From: CAZHRC01 sp964533865
Lineage (GTDB): Bacteria; Bacillota; Clostridia; Tissierellales; Peptoniphilaceae
Direction of reading: 5' to 3'
Length of the DNA: 64,000 nucleotides
Assembly: GCA_964533865.1 (NCBI GenBank)
Contig: CAZHRC010000001.1
Coordinates: forward strand, 287,677-351,676
Position 1 is the first letter of the stretch. Each line of letters opens with the position of its first letter. The notes beneath the pieces are model-generated. The model saw nothing but the letters and a program-made list of their open reading frames with translations, did not search any database and had not been told where the DNA came from. Of the stretch, positions 33,920 to 41,464 are shown piece by piece. The position numbers and the translations under genes were made by a program.

Positions 33920-34529
33920 AGTATTTCCTCAAAAATGTTTGACGATGTATCTCTGAAGCACCGAAATGATCTATGCCTTCATAGTGTCTTTTAGTCCCGT
34001 AGCCTTTATTGGATTTAAAATCATATCCTGGATATTGAGTATCTAGCTCTACCATTAGGCGGTCTCTATAGACTTTTGCCAATATAGAGGCACAACTGAT
34101 TTCGTAGCAGAGGTCGTCACCATGAACGATACCACATTGAGGGATATCTAGGTCAACGGTTTCAGCATCGATGACAACCAGACTGGGTTTAATCCCATCG
34201 GCATTGGAAACCACAGATAAAATTGCCTTTTTCATCGCTAATCGAGTTGCTTGTCGAATGTTGATTTCATCGATTGTCAAATGATCAACGATACCATATC
34301 CAACCGATATGCTCTGACTCGTTAGAAGATCAAACAACGCCTCTCTTTTTTTTGGTGTCAGTTTCTTAGAATCTTGCACACCTAAAAGGAGGTCCCCTTT
34401 TTTCATCATACAGGCACAAGCAACGACTGGCCCCGCCAAAGAACCACGTCCGACTTCATCGACACCACATAGATAGGAATCTTTTGATGAACGAATGCGA
34501 TCGAGTTCTTGTAATAGAGTGTAATCCAT
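33900..34529 (-). CDS. rnhB: Ribonuclease HII
   Basis: The 209-residue enzyme removes misincorporated ribonucleotides from DNA. The DEVGRGSLAGPVV motif is near residue 23, and the other catalytic acids lie in VIDAE and CEIS-ASILAKVYRD. The frame opens at a GTG (34538), but AGGTG 5 nt before the ATG at 34529 fixes the start, one base after the rbgA stop. Confidence 0.95.
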   Translation of the reverse strand: MDYTLLQELDRIRSSKDSYLCGVDEVGRGSLAGPVVACACMMKKGDLLLGVQDSKKLTPKKREALFDLLTSQSISVGYGIVDHLTIDEINIRQATRLAMKKAILSVVSNADGIKPSLVVIDAETVDLDIPQCGIVHGDDLCYEISCASILAKVYRDRLMVELDTQYPGYDFKSNKGYGTKRHYEGIDHFGASEIHRQTFLRKYYEKLNH

Positions 34530-34530
34530 A

Positions 34531-35382
34531 CTAATCACCTACTCGTTCCAACGTAATCCTGCCAAGTCGTCCCTTTCGAAAATCATCAAACACCTTGTTG
34601 GCTACCTTGAAATAATCAATATCGCCTCCACGAACGATTGCTCCGATGCGACTTCCGATAGCATCCATAATGTAAACAGCAGCCTTGTCTTCAATATCCA
34701 ACAAATCATAACGGTTACTCAGAAGTGCGGGGTCAATCGCATTTAATTTATTAATAAAATGAAAACATAGGGTTTCAATATCCATGATTTCATCTTTAAT
34801 CGCACCAGTAAACGCAAGATTCATCGCAATCGTTTCAGTTTCAAATTTTGGCCACAATACGCCCGGTGTATCGAGCAATAGTAGATCAGAATCCGTCTTT
34901 ATCCATTGATTCGTCCGAGTCACACCCGGCCGATTTCCGACTTTCGTTCCTTTTCTTTTCGATATATTATTGATAAATGTCGATTTCCCTACGTTGGGAA
35001 TTCCAACAACCATCATGCGTATCGTTTGGTCAGTAATCCCTTTGGATCGCCTTTTTTCGAAATTATCGGATAACACACTTTTTGCACCGGTGTAAATAGA
35101 TGAGATGTCATTTTCATGAAGAGAATCGTAGCAGATCGCTTTTACATCTCCTTTCGAGAGGTAATTAAGCCATTTGATATTTTCGTTTCGATCGGAAAGG
35201 TCGTACTTATTTAAGATGATCAATCGAGGTTTATTTGTCGTTAACTCATCAATTTTGGGGTTTCTGCTGGCAACTGGAATACGTGCATCGATGATTTCGA
35301 CGACGATGTCCACCATTCTCAAAGATTGATGTAATTGATCGATTGTTTTCTTCATGTGGCCAGGATACCAATTGATGTTCAT
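34531..35382 (-). CDS. rbgA: Ribosome biogenesis GTPase RbgA (YlqF)
   Basis: The 283-residue circularly permuted GTPase is needed for late 50S assembly. The WYPGHM motif is at the N-terminus, and the G4 motif (NKYD) precedes G1 (GIPNVGKST), showing the permutation. The frame starts six codons earlier, but those codons are the AAGGAGGT site, so ATG 35382 is chosen. It lies in the rplS-rbgA-rnhB neighbourhood typical of Bacillota. Confidence 0.95.
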   Translation of the reverse strand: MNINWYPGHMKKTIDQLHQSLRMVDIVVEIIDARIPVASRNPKIDELTTNKPRLIILNKYDLSDRNENIKWLNYLSKGDVKAICYDSLHENDISSIYTGAKSVLSDNFEKRRSKGITDQTIRMMVVGIPNVGKSTFINNISKRKGTKVGNRPGVTRTNQWIKTDSDLLLLDTPGVLWPKFETETIAMNLAFTGAIKDEIMDIETLCFHFINKLNAIDPALLSNRYDLLDIEDKAAVYIMDAIGSRIGAIVRGGDIDYFKVANKVFDDFRKGRLGRITLERVGD

Positions 35383-35429
35383 TTCTACCTCCTTTTTCAA
35401 TCACGGATGAGTACTCCTTAGTGATACGC

Positions 35430-35485
35430 ATAAAGAGCCTTAAGTATGTAAGTACGATTGACTTACATAGGAAAGACTCTTTTTG
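35430..35485 (-). terminator. Probable terminator after rplS
   Basis: Outer AAAGAG/CTCTTT and inner ATGTAAGT/ACTTACAT arms form an extended stem on the minus strand between rplS and rbgA. Only three T follow, so termination may be partial. Confidence 0.5.
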
Positions 35486-35497
35486 TAAAATACAGTA

Positions 35498-35845
35498 TTA
35501 GTACATTTTCTTTTCGCGAACTTTAGCAGCTTTACCTTGTCTACTACGAAGGTAGAACAACCGTGCACGACGCACTTTACCATGACGAGTAATGACGATT
35601 TTCTCTACGCGTGGGGAATGAATTGGAAAAGTTCTTTCAACTCCTACGCCATAGCTCACTCGGCGAACGGTGAAAGTAGCTCTTGAGTGTTCTCCTTGTT
35701 TTTTGATAACAGTGCCTTCAAAAACCTGCACTCTTTCTCTGTTTCCTTCTTTGATGCGGTAGTGAACTTGAATCGTATCACCTACATTAAAGGGAGTAAG
35801 CTCTTCCTTTAACTGTTCTTTTTCTATTTGTCTTATAAAATCCAT
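35498..35845 (-). CDS. rplS: 50S ribosomal protein L19
   Basis: The 115-residue protein sits at the subunit interface. Signature: GDTIQVHYRIKEGNRERVQ, FEGTVI, FTVRRVSYGVGVERTFP and the basic C-terminus. Length is exact. GGAGGAAAAT precedes the ATG. Last gene of the ylxM-ffh-rpsP-khpA-rimM-trmD-rplS unit. Confidence 0.98.
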   Translation of the reverse strand: MDFIRQIEKEQLKEELTPFNVGDTIQVHYRIKEGNRERVQVFEGTVIKKQGEHSRATFTVRRVSYGVGVERTFPIHSPRVEKIVITRHGKVRRARLFYLRSRQGKAAKVREKKMY

Positions 35846-35858
35846 TATTTTCCTCCTG

Positions 35859-36551
35859 TTAATACTCCCGATCTTCTACGGGCTGATCCAATAGATCGGG
35901 TCTTTTATTTTTAGTCACTTCTAAACTCTGAGTCTTGCGCCATTCATCGATTAAACGGTGGTTGCCAGAACATAGTACTTCTGGAACAGTATGCCCTTCA
36001 AAATCACGCGGCCTAGTGTATTGAGGGTATTGCAACAAACGATCATAGTGTGAATCTGTCGATGCGCTGGTCTCGTTGCCTAAAACACCAGGTATGTGCC
36101 GTGATATTGCGTCGATTAATACCATTGCAGGTAATTCTCCACCTGTTAGGACATAGTCCCCCATAGATAACTCCTCATCAATGAAATGCTCAACAACGCG
36201 ATTGTCGACGCCTTCGTAATGGCCACATAATAAGATTAAATGGTCATAATGCGAAAGCTCAATCGTACGTTTTTGCGTCAAGACCGCGCCTTGAGGCGAT
36301 AGGTAGATCCGATGAGCACGTGCGGTAGACACAGATCTCATAGCGTCTACAATAGGCTGCGGTGTCATCAACATTCCACAACCTCCACCGTAAACTTCAT
36401 CGTCTACTCTTTGGTGCTTGTCTTTACTGAAATCTCTAATGTGTACCGTGTTGATGTCTATCAGCTGTCCTTTTTGCGCACGGCCAACTACACCATAGTC
36501 CTTTAAAGCCTCAAACATATGAGGAAAGAGGGTCAATACATCAAACCTCAT
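35859..36551 (-). CDS. trmD: tRNA (guanine-37-N1)-methyltransferase
   Basis: The 230-residue SPOUT enzyme methylates G37 of tRNAs to prevent frameshifting. The trefoil-knot SAM site is visible (LCGHYEGVDNRV, DYVLTGGELPAM, around 110-150), as is DEVYGGGCGM near residue 55. It overlaps the rimM end by 11 bp. GAGGGAAT lies before the ATG. Confidence 0.97.
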   Translation of the reverse strand: MRFDVLTLFPHMFEALKDYGVVGRAQKGQLIDINTVHIRDFSKDKHQRVDDEVYGGGCGMLMTPQPIVDAMRSVSTARAHRIYLSPQGAVLTQKRTIELSHYDHLILLCGHYEGVDNRVVEHFIDEELSMGDYVLTGGELPAMVLIDAISRHIPGVLGNETSASTDSHYDRLLQYPQYTRPRDFEGHTVPEVLCSGNHRLIDEWRKTQSLEVTKNKRPDLLDQPVEDREY

Positions 36552-37044
36552 TGATCATTCCCTCAATCAATCGGACAGTCATAATTTTTGCATCCCTGTC
36601 AATATTTAGGATAAACGCCTTGACTGCTGGAATGAGAATCTGGTTGTTTTGTTTATCTTCAACAACGTACACATCATTCGCTGAATAGGTCCAAACTTCT
36701 TTTAAAATACCGACTTCTGCACCTGATTCTTGGATCACGTGCATGCCTTCGAGTTGGAAGTGATAGTAAGTGTCCTCTTCCAGAACCACTAAAGAGGCTT
36801 CATTAATCCGTAGCGTTGAACCCTTATAAGGTAAGACTTGATTGATATCGGTTAGCCCTTCAAAACCCACATGAAAGAACTTTCCGCTTTTTTGCACAGA
36901 ACACATCGTCAAGTGCATTCCGTCGTCTGTTTGCACAACTAAGCCATTGTAAAAATTTGTACCTGTTTGATCAGCGGGTATTACCTTAACAATACCTTTG
37001 ATGCCAAGGGTATTTACTATAGTACCTATCGTGATATCGTTCAT
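36541..37044 (-). CDS. rimM: 16S rRNA processing protein RimM
   Basis: The 167-residue protein aids 30S head maturation by binding S19. It has the N-terminal RimM barrel (TIGTIVNTLGIKGIVKV) and the C-terminal PRC-barrel (YYHFQLEGM...DVYVV). The frame opens at a TTG (37062) inside khpA; the ATG at 37044 lies one base after the khpA stop and gives the family length. No strong ribosome binding site is seen, so translation is probably coupled to khpA. Confidence 0.92.
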   Translation of the reverse strand: MNDITIGTIVNTLGIKGIVKVIPADQTGTNFYNGLVVQTDDGMHLTMCSVQKSGKFFHVGFEGLTDINQVLPYKGSTLRINEASLVVLEEDTYYHFQLEGMHVIQESGAEVGILKEVWTYSANDVYVVEDKQNNQILIPAVKAFILNIDRDAKIMTVRLIEGMINEV

Positions 37045-37045
37045 G

Positions 37046-37279
37046 CTATTGAATGATTTCAACCATTACTTTTTTATCTTCCTTAATCGCGCAGGCTTTG
37101 ACAATCGTGCGGATTGAGTTTGCAATTTTGCCTTGTTTCCCGATAATCTTACCAAGGTCTTCTGATGCGGCTGATAGCTCGATCATTACCACATCATCTT
37201 CGGATTCTGTCATGTTTACGTGTACTGCATCAGGATTATCGACCAGTGCTTTGGCTATAGTCTCAACTAATTCTTTCAT
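37046..37279 (-). CDS. khpA: KH-domain RNA-binding protein KhpA
   Basis: The 77-residue protein is a single KH domain with GKIIGKQGKIANSIRTIV. It pairs with KhpB/Jag in Bacillota and affects cell length and RNA binding. It lies between rpsP and rimM as in most relatives. AGGAGACCTC precedes the ATG. Confidence 0.95.
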   Translation of the reverse strand: MKELVETIAKALVDNPDAVHVNMTESEDDVVMIELSAASEDLGKIIGKQGKIANSIRTIVKACAIKEDKKVMVEIIQ

Positions 37280-37316
37280 GAGGTCTCCTTTTCCTTGGGC
37301 TAAATTAAGCTACTGA

Positions 37317-37634
37317 CTAAGATTCTGGGTTGAGGTTTTCTTCAGCGACTTCTTCTTCCACAACGTCAGCGGGAACTTCCGCTTCCACTGTGCTATACAC
37401 TCCATTTTCTTTGAAAAGTCGAGCTACAGAATCTGTAGGCTTCGCGCCGTTGAGCATCCATTTGTTTGCTTTTTCAGCATCAATTTTAAATACCTTCGGT
37501 GTAGAAACTGGATTGTAGTACCCGATTTCTTCTATAAATTTACCATCTCTTGGTGATCTTGAATCTGCTACAACAATTCTGTAAAACGGATTCTTCTTTG
37601 CACCCATACGTTTCATTCTTATTTTAACTGCCAT
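37317..37634 (-). CDS. rpsP: 30S ribosomal protein S16
   Basis: The 105-residue protein has the family start AVKIRMKRMGAKKNPFYRIV and the NPVSTPKVFKID segment. An acidic C-terminal extension (about 80-105) is somewhat longer than in B. subtilis. The frame begins four codons earlier within the TTGGAGG site, so the ATG at 37634 is used. Confidence 0.97.
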   Translation of the reverse strand: MAVKIRMKRMGAKKNPFYRIVVADSRSPRDGKFIEEIGYYNPVSTPKVFKIDAEKANKWMLNGAKPTDSVARLFKENGVYSTVEAEVPADVVEEEVAEENLNPES

Positions 37635-37650
37635 TGTGTCCTCCAATTAT

Positions 37651-38994
37651 TTATTTGAAAAAAGGCATTCCGAACTTCCCTTTTCTCTTCATGTTTTTTT
37701 CCATTGCATTCATTTTCTTCATCATTTTTTTCGTATCTTTAAACTGTTTTAATAACTTGTTTAGCGATACAATATCCGATCCTGACCCACTGACAATACG
37801 CTTCTTGCGACTAGAATCAATAATGGAAGGATCTTCTCTTTCCAATTGTGTCATTGATTGGATCATTGCCTCGATCTTCTTAATATCTTTTTCGCCGATG
37901 TTAATATCTTTTAAAGCTTTAGAATCTACACCGGGAATCATGGCGAGAAGGTCCTCCATAGGGCCCATGTTGCGCATTTGTTCTAACTGGACTAGAAAGT
38001 CGTTAAAACTGTAATTTTGAGAGCGGATACGCTCTTCCAGTTCCTTCGCTTGCTTTTCATCGATGGTTGACTGTGCCTTCTCGATTAAAGACAAGACATC
38101 ACCCATGCCTAAAATTCTGGATGCCATACGTTCAGGGTAAAAACTTTCTAATTGGTCAAGCTTTTCACCCATACCCACAAATTTAATGGGTTTCTCGGTC
38201 ACAGCTCTAATGGAAAGAGCCGCACCGCCTCTAGCGTCACCATCGAGTTTGGTTAGAATAATACCTGTAATATCCAAAGCTTGGTTGAATTGTTCAGCGA
38301 CATTCACCGCGTCTTGTCCTGTCATCGCGTCGACAACCAAGAGAATTTCTGTTGGTTCAGTGACTTCTTTGATGCGTTTAATCTCATCCATCATCTCCGC
38401 ATCGACGTGAAGACGCCCTGCGGTATCGATCAAAACCGTATCAAAATTGTTCTTCATCGCGTGAGATACCCCAACTCTTGCGATATCCTCAGGCTTCATA
38501 TTGGTGCCCATAGAAAACACTTCTGCTTCTACTTGCGCACCGACAACTTGCAATTGTTTGATCGCTGCAGGGCGATATACATCACAAGCAACCAACAAAG
38601 GTCTGCGACCTTGTTTCTTCAGCATTTTGGCCAGTTTAGCTACATGAGTGGTCTTTCCGGCACCTTGTAACCCGCACATGAGAATAACTGACGGCGATTT
38701 ACTTGAAAATCTAAGCTTCTCTTCTTTTTCTCCCATCAGCATAGTGAGTTCGTCATTGACGATTTTTATCACCATCTGCCCAGGATTCAAACTTTCCATC
38801 ACTTCTTCGCCAATGGCGCGTGCTTTAACTTTTTTTACAAAGTCTTTTACGACCTTGTAGTTTACATCGGCTTCTAAGAGTGCCAACCGTACTTCGCGAA
38901 GTGCTTGGTCAACGTCTTTCTCAGACAACTTACCCTTGCCTCTTAGCCGACTGAAGGTATTTTGCAGTTTTTCAGACAGATTCTCAAACAACAT
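37651..38994 (-). CDS. ffh: Signal recognition particle protein Ffh
   Basis: The 447-residue GTPase targets membrane proteins to FtsY and SecYEG. It has the N-domain (about 1-90), the G-domain with GLQGAGKTTHVAKLA (about 107-121), DTAGRLHVD and TKLDGDARGGAAL, and a methionine-rich M domain (about 325-447) with the SRP RNA-binding SRKKRIVSGSG. It follows ylxM by 12 bp, as usual. Confidence 0.98.
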   Translation of the reverse strand: MLFENLSEKLQNTFSRLRGKGKLSEKDVDQALREVRLALLEADVNYKVVKDFVKKVKARAIGEEVMESLNPGQMVIKIVNDELTMLMGEKEEKLRFSSKSPSVILMCGLQGAGKTTHVAKLAKMLKKQGRRPLLVACDVYRPAAIKQLQVVGAQVEAEVFSMGTNMKPEDIARVGVSHAMKNNFDTVLIDTAGRLHVDAEMMDEIKRIKEVTEPTEILLVVDAMTGQDAVNVAEQFNQALDITGIILTKLDGDARGGAALSIRAVTEKPIKFVGMGEKLDQLESFYPERMASRILGMGDVLSLIEKAQSTIDEKQAKELEERIRSQNYSFNDFLVQLEQMRNMGPMEDLLAMIPGVDSKALKDINIGEKDIKKIEAMIQSMTQLEREDPSIIDSSRKKRIVSGSGSDIVSLNKLLKQFKDTKKMMKKMNAMEKNMKRKGKFGMPFFK

Positions 38995-39006
38995 GAGATC
39001 ACTTCC

Positions 39007-39360
39007 TTATTCTGTGTCATTGTGTTGGATTGATTCAATCAACCCTTTTATACGCTTATTAATGGCACGGTCATCTATTTGAGAATCTATGGAAGTCAAC
39101 GAGTCTATGATTTGATCGCGAAGCTTGCGATCGATCGTCATTCTATTGATAAAATCGAGTTTTTCATCGAAAGCTTCTAGATTTTCATCTGCTCGTTTTA
39201 GCAAATCATGGACCGCCTGTTTTGAACATCCTAGAATCTCACCGATCTCTTGTAACGACAGGTCTTCGAGATAATAGGAAACACAAACTTGCTGTTGCTT
39301 CTCCGTCAAAAGCTTTCCATAGTAATCAAACAACAACCCCATGCGCAGCTTCTTTTCCAT
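39007..39360 (-). CDS. ylxM: YlxM, helix-turn-helix partner of the SRP system
   Basis: The 117-residue protein resembles a sigma-70 region 4 helix-turn-helix (LLTEKQQQVCVSYYLEDLSLQEIGEILGCSKQ spans about 18-50 and is shown here only by its ends). It is nearly always next to ffh, and in streptococci it affects SRP function. The true ATG (39360) follows AGAGGAT; an earlier TTG lies in that site. The promoter and a hairpin lie directly upstream. Confidence 0.9.
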   Translation of the reverse strand: MEKKLRMGLLFDYYGKLLTEKQQQVCVSYYLEDLSLQEIGEILGCSKQAVHDLLKRADENLEAFDEKLDFINRMTIDRKLRDQIIDSLTSIDSQIDDRAINKRIKGLIESIQHNDTE

Positions 39361-39380
39361 ATAATCCTCTTCCAAACAAT

Positions 39381-39411
39381 AATAGAGTCAAGGAATAACC
39401 TTGACTCTATT
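39381..39411 (-). repeat. Palindrome at the transcription start of ylxM
   Basis: A perfect 13-bp inverted repeat (39381-39393 with 39399-39411) abuts the -10 element. The expected start near 39405 falls inside the distal arm, so the mRNA would begin with an eight-base-pair stem. It could be a 5' stabilising stem or an operator. Confidence 0.7.
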
Positions 39412-39440
39412 ATTTTAGAGCCTTTTTCATGGTTTGTCAA
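39412..39440 (-). promoter_or_regulatory. ylxM-ffh-rpsP operon promoter
   Basis: TTGACA (minus strand 39435-39440), 17-bp spacer, TAAAAT (39412-39417). Confidence 0.88.
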
Positions 39441-39617
39441 GAGCTTTCGGTAAAAATATAGGGTTTTTCTTATCTACAAGTGATAATGTCATAGTTGATC
39501 CATAAGTTAATCTGTCGCCTCTCCTGTATAATATCAGCTCTCAAGATTAGGATATCGAATTGGCTTTCGAAATGTAAGTCTCAGAAGAAACGATTGAGTT
39601 AACTTTAGCTGTTTTGG
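39441..39617. other. Spacer between the core genome and the phage island
   Basis: No open frame with a ribosome binding site and no clear structured element is visible between the ylxM promoter and the tail-chaperone remnant. TATAAT occurs once at about 39528 without a usable partner hexamer. Confidence 0.5.
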
Positions 39618-39998
39618 TCAAACGCACGGTGTCTTCTGGTCGTACAATTCAATGGAATAACAATCGCTATTTCCCAGTGAATGAAGATCATGAAGAAGTG
39701 TAGCTGAAGCAGTCTCTAATGCCTTCAAAAAATCCCCACAAAGCACCTCAATATCTGATTCGTCAATAAAATCAATAATATCCTGATCCCTAGGTTTCTT
39801 CGCTAACGTCACCGTCCCAGCACGAATCAAATCCACCAAAATCGTAGGATTGTACTAGTCCAGCAAATTCAGCGCATAATTCACGCCATACCCAAACTCC
39901 ATACCATTGCGTTTAATACACTTCGACTCATCCAACTTGTGAATAAACTTCAACCCAAAATGTAAATCGTACATAACCTCTTTAATCTCAACCTGCAT
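39618..39998 (-). pseudogene. Phage tail assembly chaperone with internal amber stop
   Basis: AAGGAGGGTTTT precedes an ATG at 39998. The 127-codon frame reads through YDLHFGLKFIHKLDE and, after an in-frame TAG at codon 48 (39855-39857), continues with YNPTILVDLIRAGTVT and the characteristic DIIDFIDE and DFLKALE. The sequence resembles small tail assembly chaperones of siphophages in Bacillota, a family recognised here by pattern only. The 3' part alone has no start signal, so the gene is judged broken. It is oriented like the phage structural genes further right. Confidence 0.7.
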
Positions 39999-40076
39999 AA
40001 AACCCTCCTTGTAAAAAAGAGACAAAAAAGGATGAGGATACCCCCATCCCCTCCTCCACTATACGCCAGCTACCTT

Positions 40077-40097
40077 AGTCTGGATAGGTTACAATAA
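40077..40097 (+). repeat. 21-bp IS-end-like sequence, left inverted copy
   Basis: This 21-bp sequence (AGTCTGGATAGG followed by TTACAATAA) is the exact reverse complement of 42635-42655 at the outer end of the IS3-family element. It abuts the left 179-bp direct repeat and overlaps it by 5 bp. Confidence 0.85.
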
Positions 40098-40271
40098 GAA
40101 GTTGAAAACCAATCGAGAATCTTACCGCATTTCCGGCAGTAACTAAGTAGTACTCGAGTAGCACTCAAATTGGTATTTAAAGCAAAAAAACACCGCTAGA
40201 ATGTGTAATTCTAGCGGTGTTCAATGGTGCGCCTTCAGGGGCTCGAACCCTGGACCCACTGATTAAGAGTC
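40093..40271. repeat. Left 179-bp direct repeat (attL region)
   Basis: Matches 51418-51596 over 179 bp with seven mismatches and no gaps. It contains the last 14 bases of an integrase-like gene, the tRNA terminator and the 3' half of tRNA-Lys(CTT). It marks the left border of the tRNA-integrated element. Confidence 0.95.
40184..40221 (-). terminator. Duplicated tRNA terminator (left copy)
   Basis: ACACCGCTAGAATT with its complement ending CTAGCGGTGT and a seven-T tail on the minus strand, the copy of the terminator at 51509-51546. Confidence 0.8.
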
Positions 40272-40305
40272 TAATAATAGGCTAGTTGCTCACTAAACTA
40301 TCGCT
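40225..40305 (-). pseudogene. tRNA-Lys(CTT) pseudogene at attL
   Basis: The 3' half (T-arm, acceptor 3' strand and CCA, 40225-40271) equals the intact tRNA at 51550-51625 apart from one base in the T-arm. After the anticodon stem a 12-nt insertion (40272-40283) interrupts it, and the remaining 5' half (starting AGTTGCTC on the plus strand) is only recognisable. It cannot fold as a tRNA. Confidence 0.85.
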
Positions 40306-40351
40306 AATTAAAGCCATTTAAAGCCATCTAAAAAGAACAATAAAGGTATAC

Positions 40352-40382
40352 GTTGCTACCACGTTGCAACCGGGTTGCTACC
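40352..40382 (+). repeat. Three GTTGCWACC repeats with 11-bp period
   Basis: GTTGCTACC (40352-40360), GTTGCAACC (40363-40371) and GTTGCTACC (40374-40382) lie one helical turn apart just inside attL. Nearby, TTAAAGCCAT occurs twice (about 40306-40328). Spacing and position suit integrase arm or excisionase sites. Confidence 0.65.
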
Positions 40383-40427
40383 GCCCTATACGCCCCCAGC
40401 TATTATTAAATAGCAAAAAAATAAAAA

Positions 40428-40461
40428 ACATTGTCATAGTGTTTCTACTATGGTGCAATGT
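40428..40461 (+). promoter_or_regulatory. Inverted repeat upstream of the small-gene trio
   Basis: ACATTG/CAATGT and, inside, CATAGT/ACTATG pair around a GTTTCT loop. It lies 30 bp upstream of the first small gene and may be an operator or leader stem. Confidence 0.45.
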
Positions 40462-40490
40462 ATTTAACATCAAAGAAAGGAGGTACTCAC

Positions 40491-40622
40491 ATGAACGATG
40501 AGAATAGAGTCGTTAGGGCAATAAAAAAAGTCGGCGAAGTGTTGGAAGCACTTACCGACTTAGCCTTAAAGGCTGGTACTCTAGCGGTAGTGATCAAGCT
40601 GTTACTAGATACCATTCAGTGA
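40491..40622 (+). CDS. Small amphipathic/hydrophobic peptide of 43 residues, unknown
   Basis: AAAGGAGGTACTCAC precedes the ATG. The N-terminal third is charged (NDENRVVRAIKK); the rest is a leucine/valine-rich stretch (LALKAGTLAVVIKLLL) that could be a single membrane helix. It is followed at once by a GGG...CCC hairpin. It is transcribed opposite to the phage structural genes. No family was recognised; a membrane-active phage peptide or small toxin is possible but not shown. Confidence 0.55.
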   Translation: MNDENRVVRAIKKVGEVLEALTDLALKAGTLAVVIKLLLDTIQ

Positions 40623-40683
40623 GAGTTGGGGCTTTGCCCGTTCTCTTATCATCAGTATATCACATCGTTCGTGAAAATCAACC

Positions 40684-40776
40684 ATGACAATACTAAAAGA
40701 GCTCGCACGGCTGGTCTGGAAATTCGCTTGTCTGATCATCGTCGTTGTTGGATGCGTCTACATGTTATTAAAATAA
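40684..40776 (+). CDS. Small membrane peptide of 30 residues, unknown
   Basis: Thirty codons with a clear membrane segment (CLIIVVVGCVYMLL) after a short amphipathic start. No strong ribosome binding site is seen upstream of the ATG, which lowers confidence. Its stop lies 12 bp before the next gene, which starts after AAGGAGGTAACACT, so translation may be coupled. Confidence 0.4.
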   Translation: MTILKELARLVWKFACLIIVVVGCVYMLLK

Positions 40777-40788
40777 GGAGGTAACACT

Positions 40789-40992
40789 ATGACCGAAAAA
40801 AGAAAAGATTATAAAAACATCGAGGATCAAATGGCTGCTAATAAGAGATGGGCCGAAAAAAATAAAGAACACCGAAGTTATTTGAGCGGGCGAACCTCCG
40901 CAAGAAGCTTTATTAGAAATCGAGCCACACATGAGGATCTCATAGAACTTGAAGCCCTCATCACTGAGCGAAAAATAAAACTTGAGGAATAA
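40789..40992 (+). CDS. Conserved-looking phage accessory protein, 67 residues
   Basis: AAGGAGGTAACACT precedes the ATG. The protein is highly charged and helical (WAEKNKEHRSYLSGRTSARSF, given only as far as the motif, then a glutamate-rich ELEALITERKIKLEE tail). I recall similar short proteins from phages and integrative elements of Bacillota, with no known function. It is intact in an otherwise decayed island. Confidence 0.6.
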   Translation: MTEKRKDYKNIEDQMAANKRWAEKNKEHRSYLSGRTSARSFIRNRATHEDLIELEALITERKIKLEE

Positions 40993-41080
40993 ACCGCTAG
41001 ATATCGCCATTTGCTAAAATATGCCCGCTTTGAGCGCCAATCTTTAGACAACCATACCTTTGTATGCCTATATCCCCACT

Positions 41081-41124
41081 AAAAATAAGAGGTCAAGCGT
41101 ATTTTCACGCCTGACCTCTTTCAA
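41081..41124. terminator. Bidirectional terminator between the small genes and hicB
   Basis: AAGAGGTCAAGCGT and ACGCCTGACCTCTT form a 14-bp stem with one mismatch. The minus strand is followed by ATTTTTAG and the plus strand by TTTC, so both convergent transcripts could end here. Confidence 0.8.
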
Positions 41125-41126
41125 AT

Positions 41127-41450
41127 TTACTTATTCACGCCCAAATACTCTTTTAGAGAACTCTGTAACACTTGTGAGAAATTCACATCGTGAGCTTCTG
41201 CAATATCGTTCAACCATCGAGGGATTGTTAGAGTTTTCTTTACAGCTTTATTCTTCAGTATATCTCGAACAGGTACCATCCACACATCAACCATTAAAAT
41301 GGATTTACCTTCTCCTGCTTGTAATTCTCTGAAAAGTGAAGCTTTTGGAATATCTCTGTGGTACTCTTCTCTTTCGTACAAGCAAAGCTCCAAAACCTCC
41401 CTTGCGCTTCGCACAACATCCTCTTCATCATCTGCAAAAGTGAAAGTAGA
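41127..41450 (-). pseudogene. HicB-family antitoxin, N-terminus lost to IS insertion
   Basis: About 108 codons remain, starting abruptly at STFTFADDEED beside the IS end. The middle has REVLELCLYEREE and the C-terminal part VPVRDILKNKAVKKTLTIPRWL plus a ribbon-helix-helix-like tail (shown in two pieces here: NDIAEAHDVNFSQVL). This matches HicB-like antitoxins, which block the HicA mRNA interferase. The first roughly 25 residues and any hicA are missing, so the toxin-antitoxin unit is destroyed. A GTG start at 41414 could still yield the DNA-binding half. Confidence 0.75.
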
Positions 41451-41464
41451 TTGTCAACACTTCT

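Noticed and set aside
39855..39857. Amber recoding (pyrrolysine or suppressor) in the tail chaperone
   Set aside because: No supporting tRNA or recoding gene is visible here and neighbouring phage genes carry other stops and frameshifts, so decay is the simpler reading.
40225..40305. Second functional tRNA-Lys
   Set aside because: A 12-base insertion in the anticodon stem and loss of the 5' acceptor strand prevent a cloverleaf.
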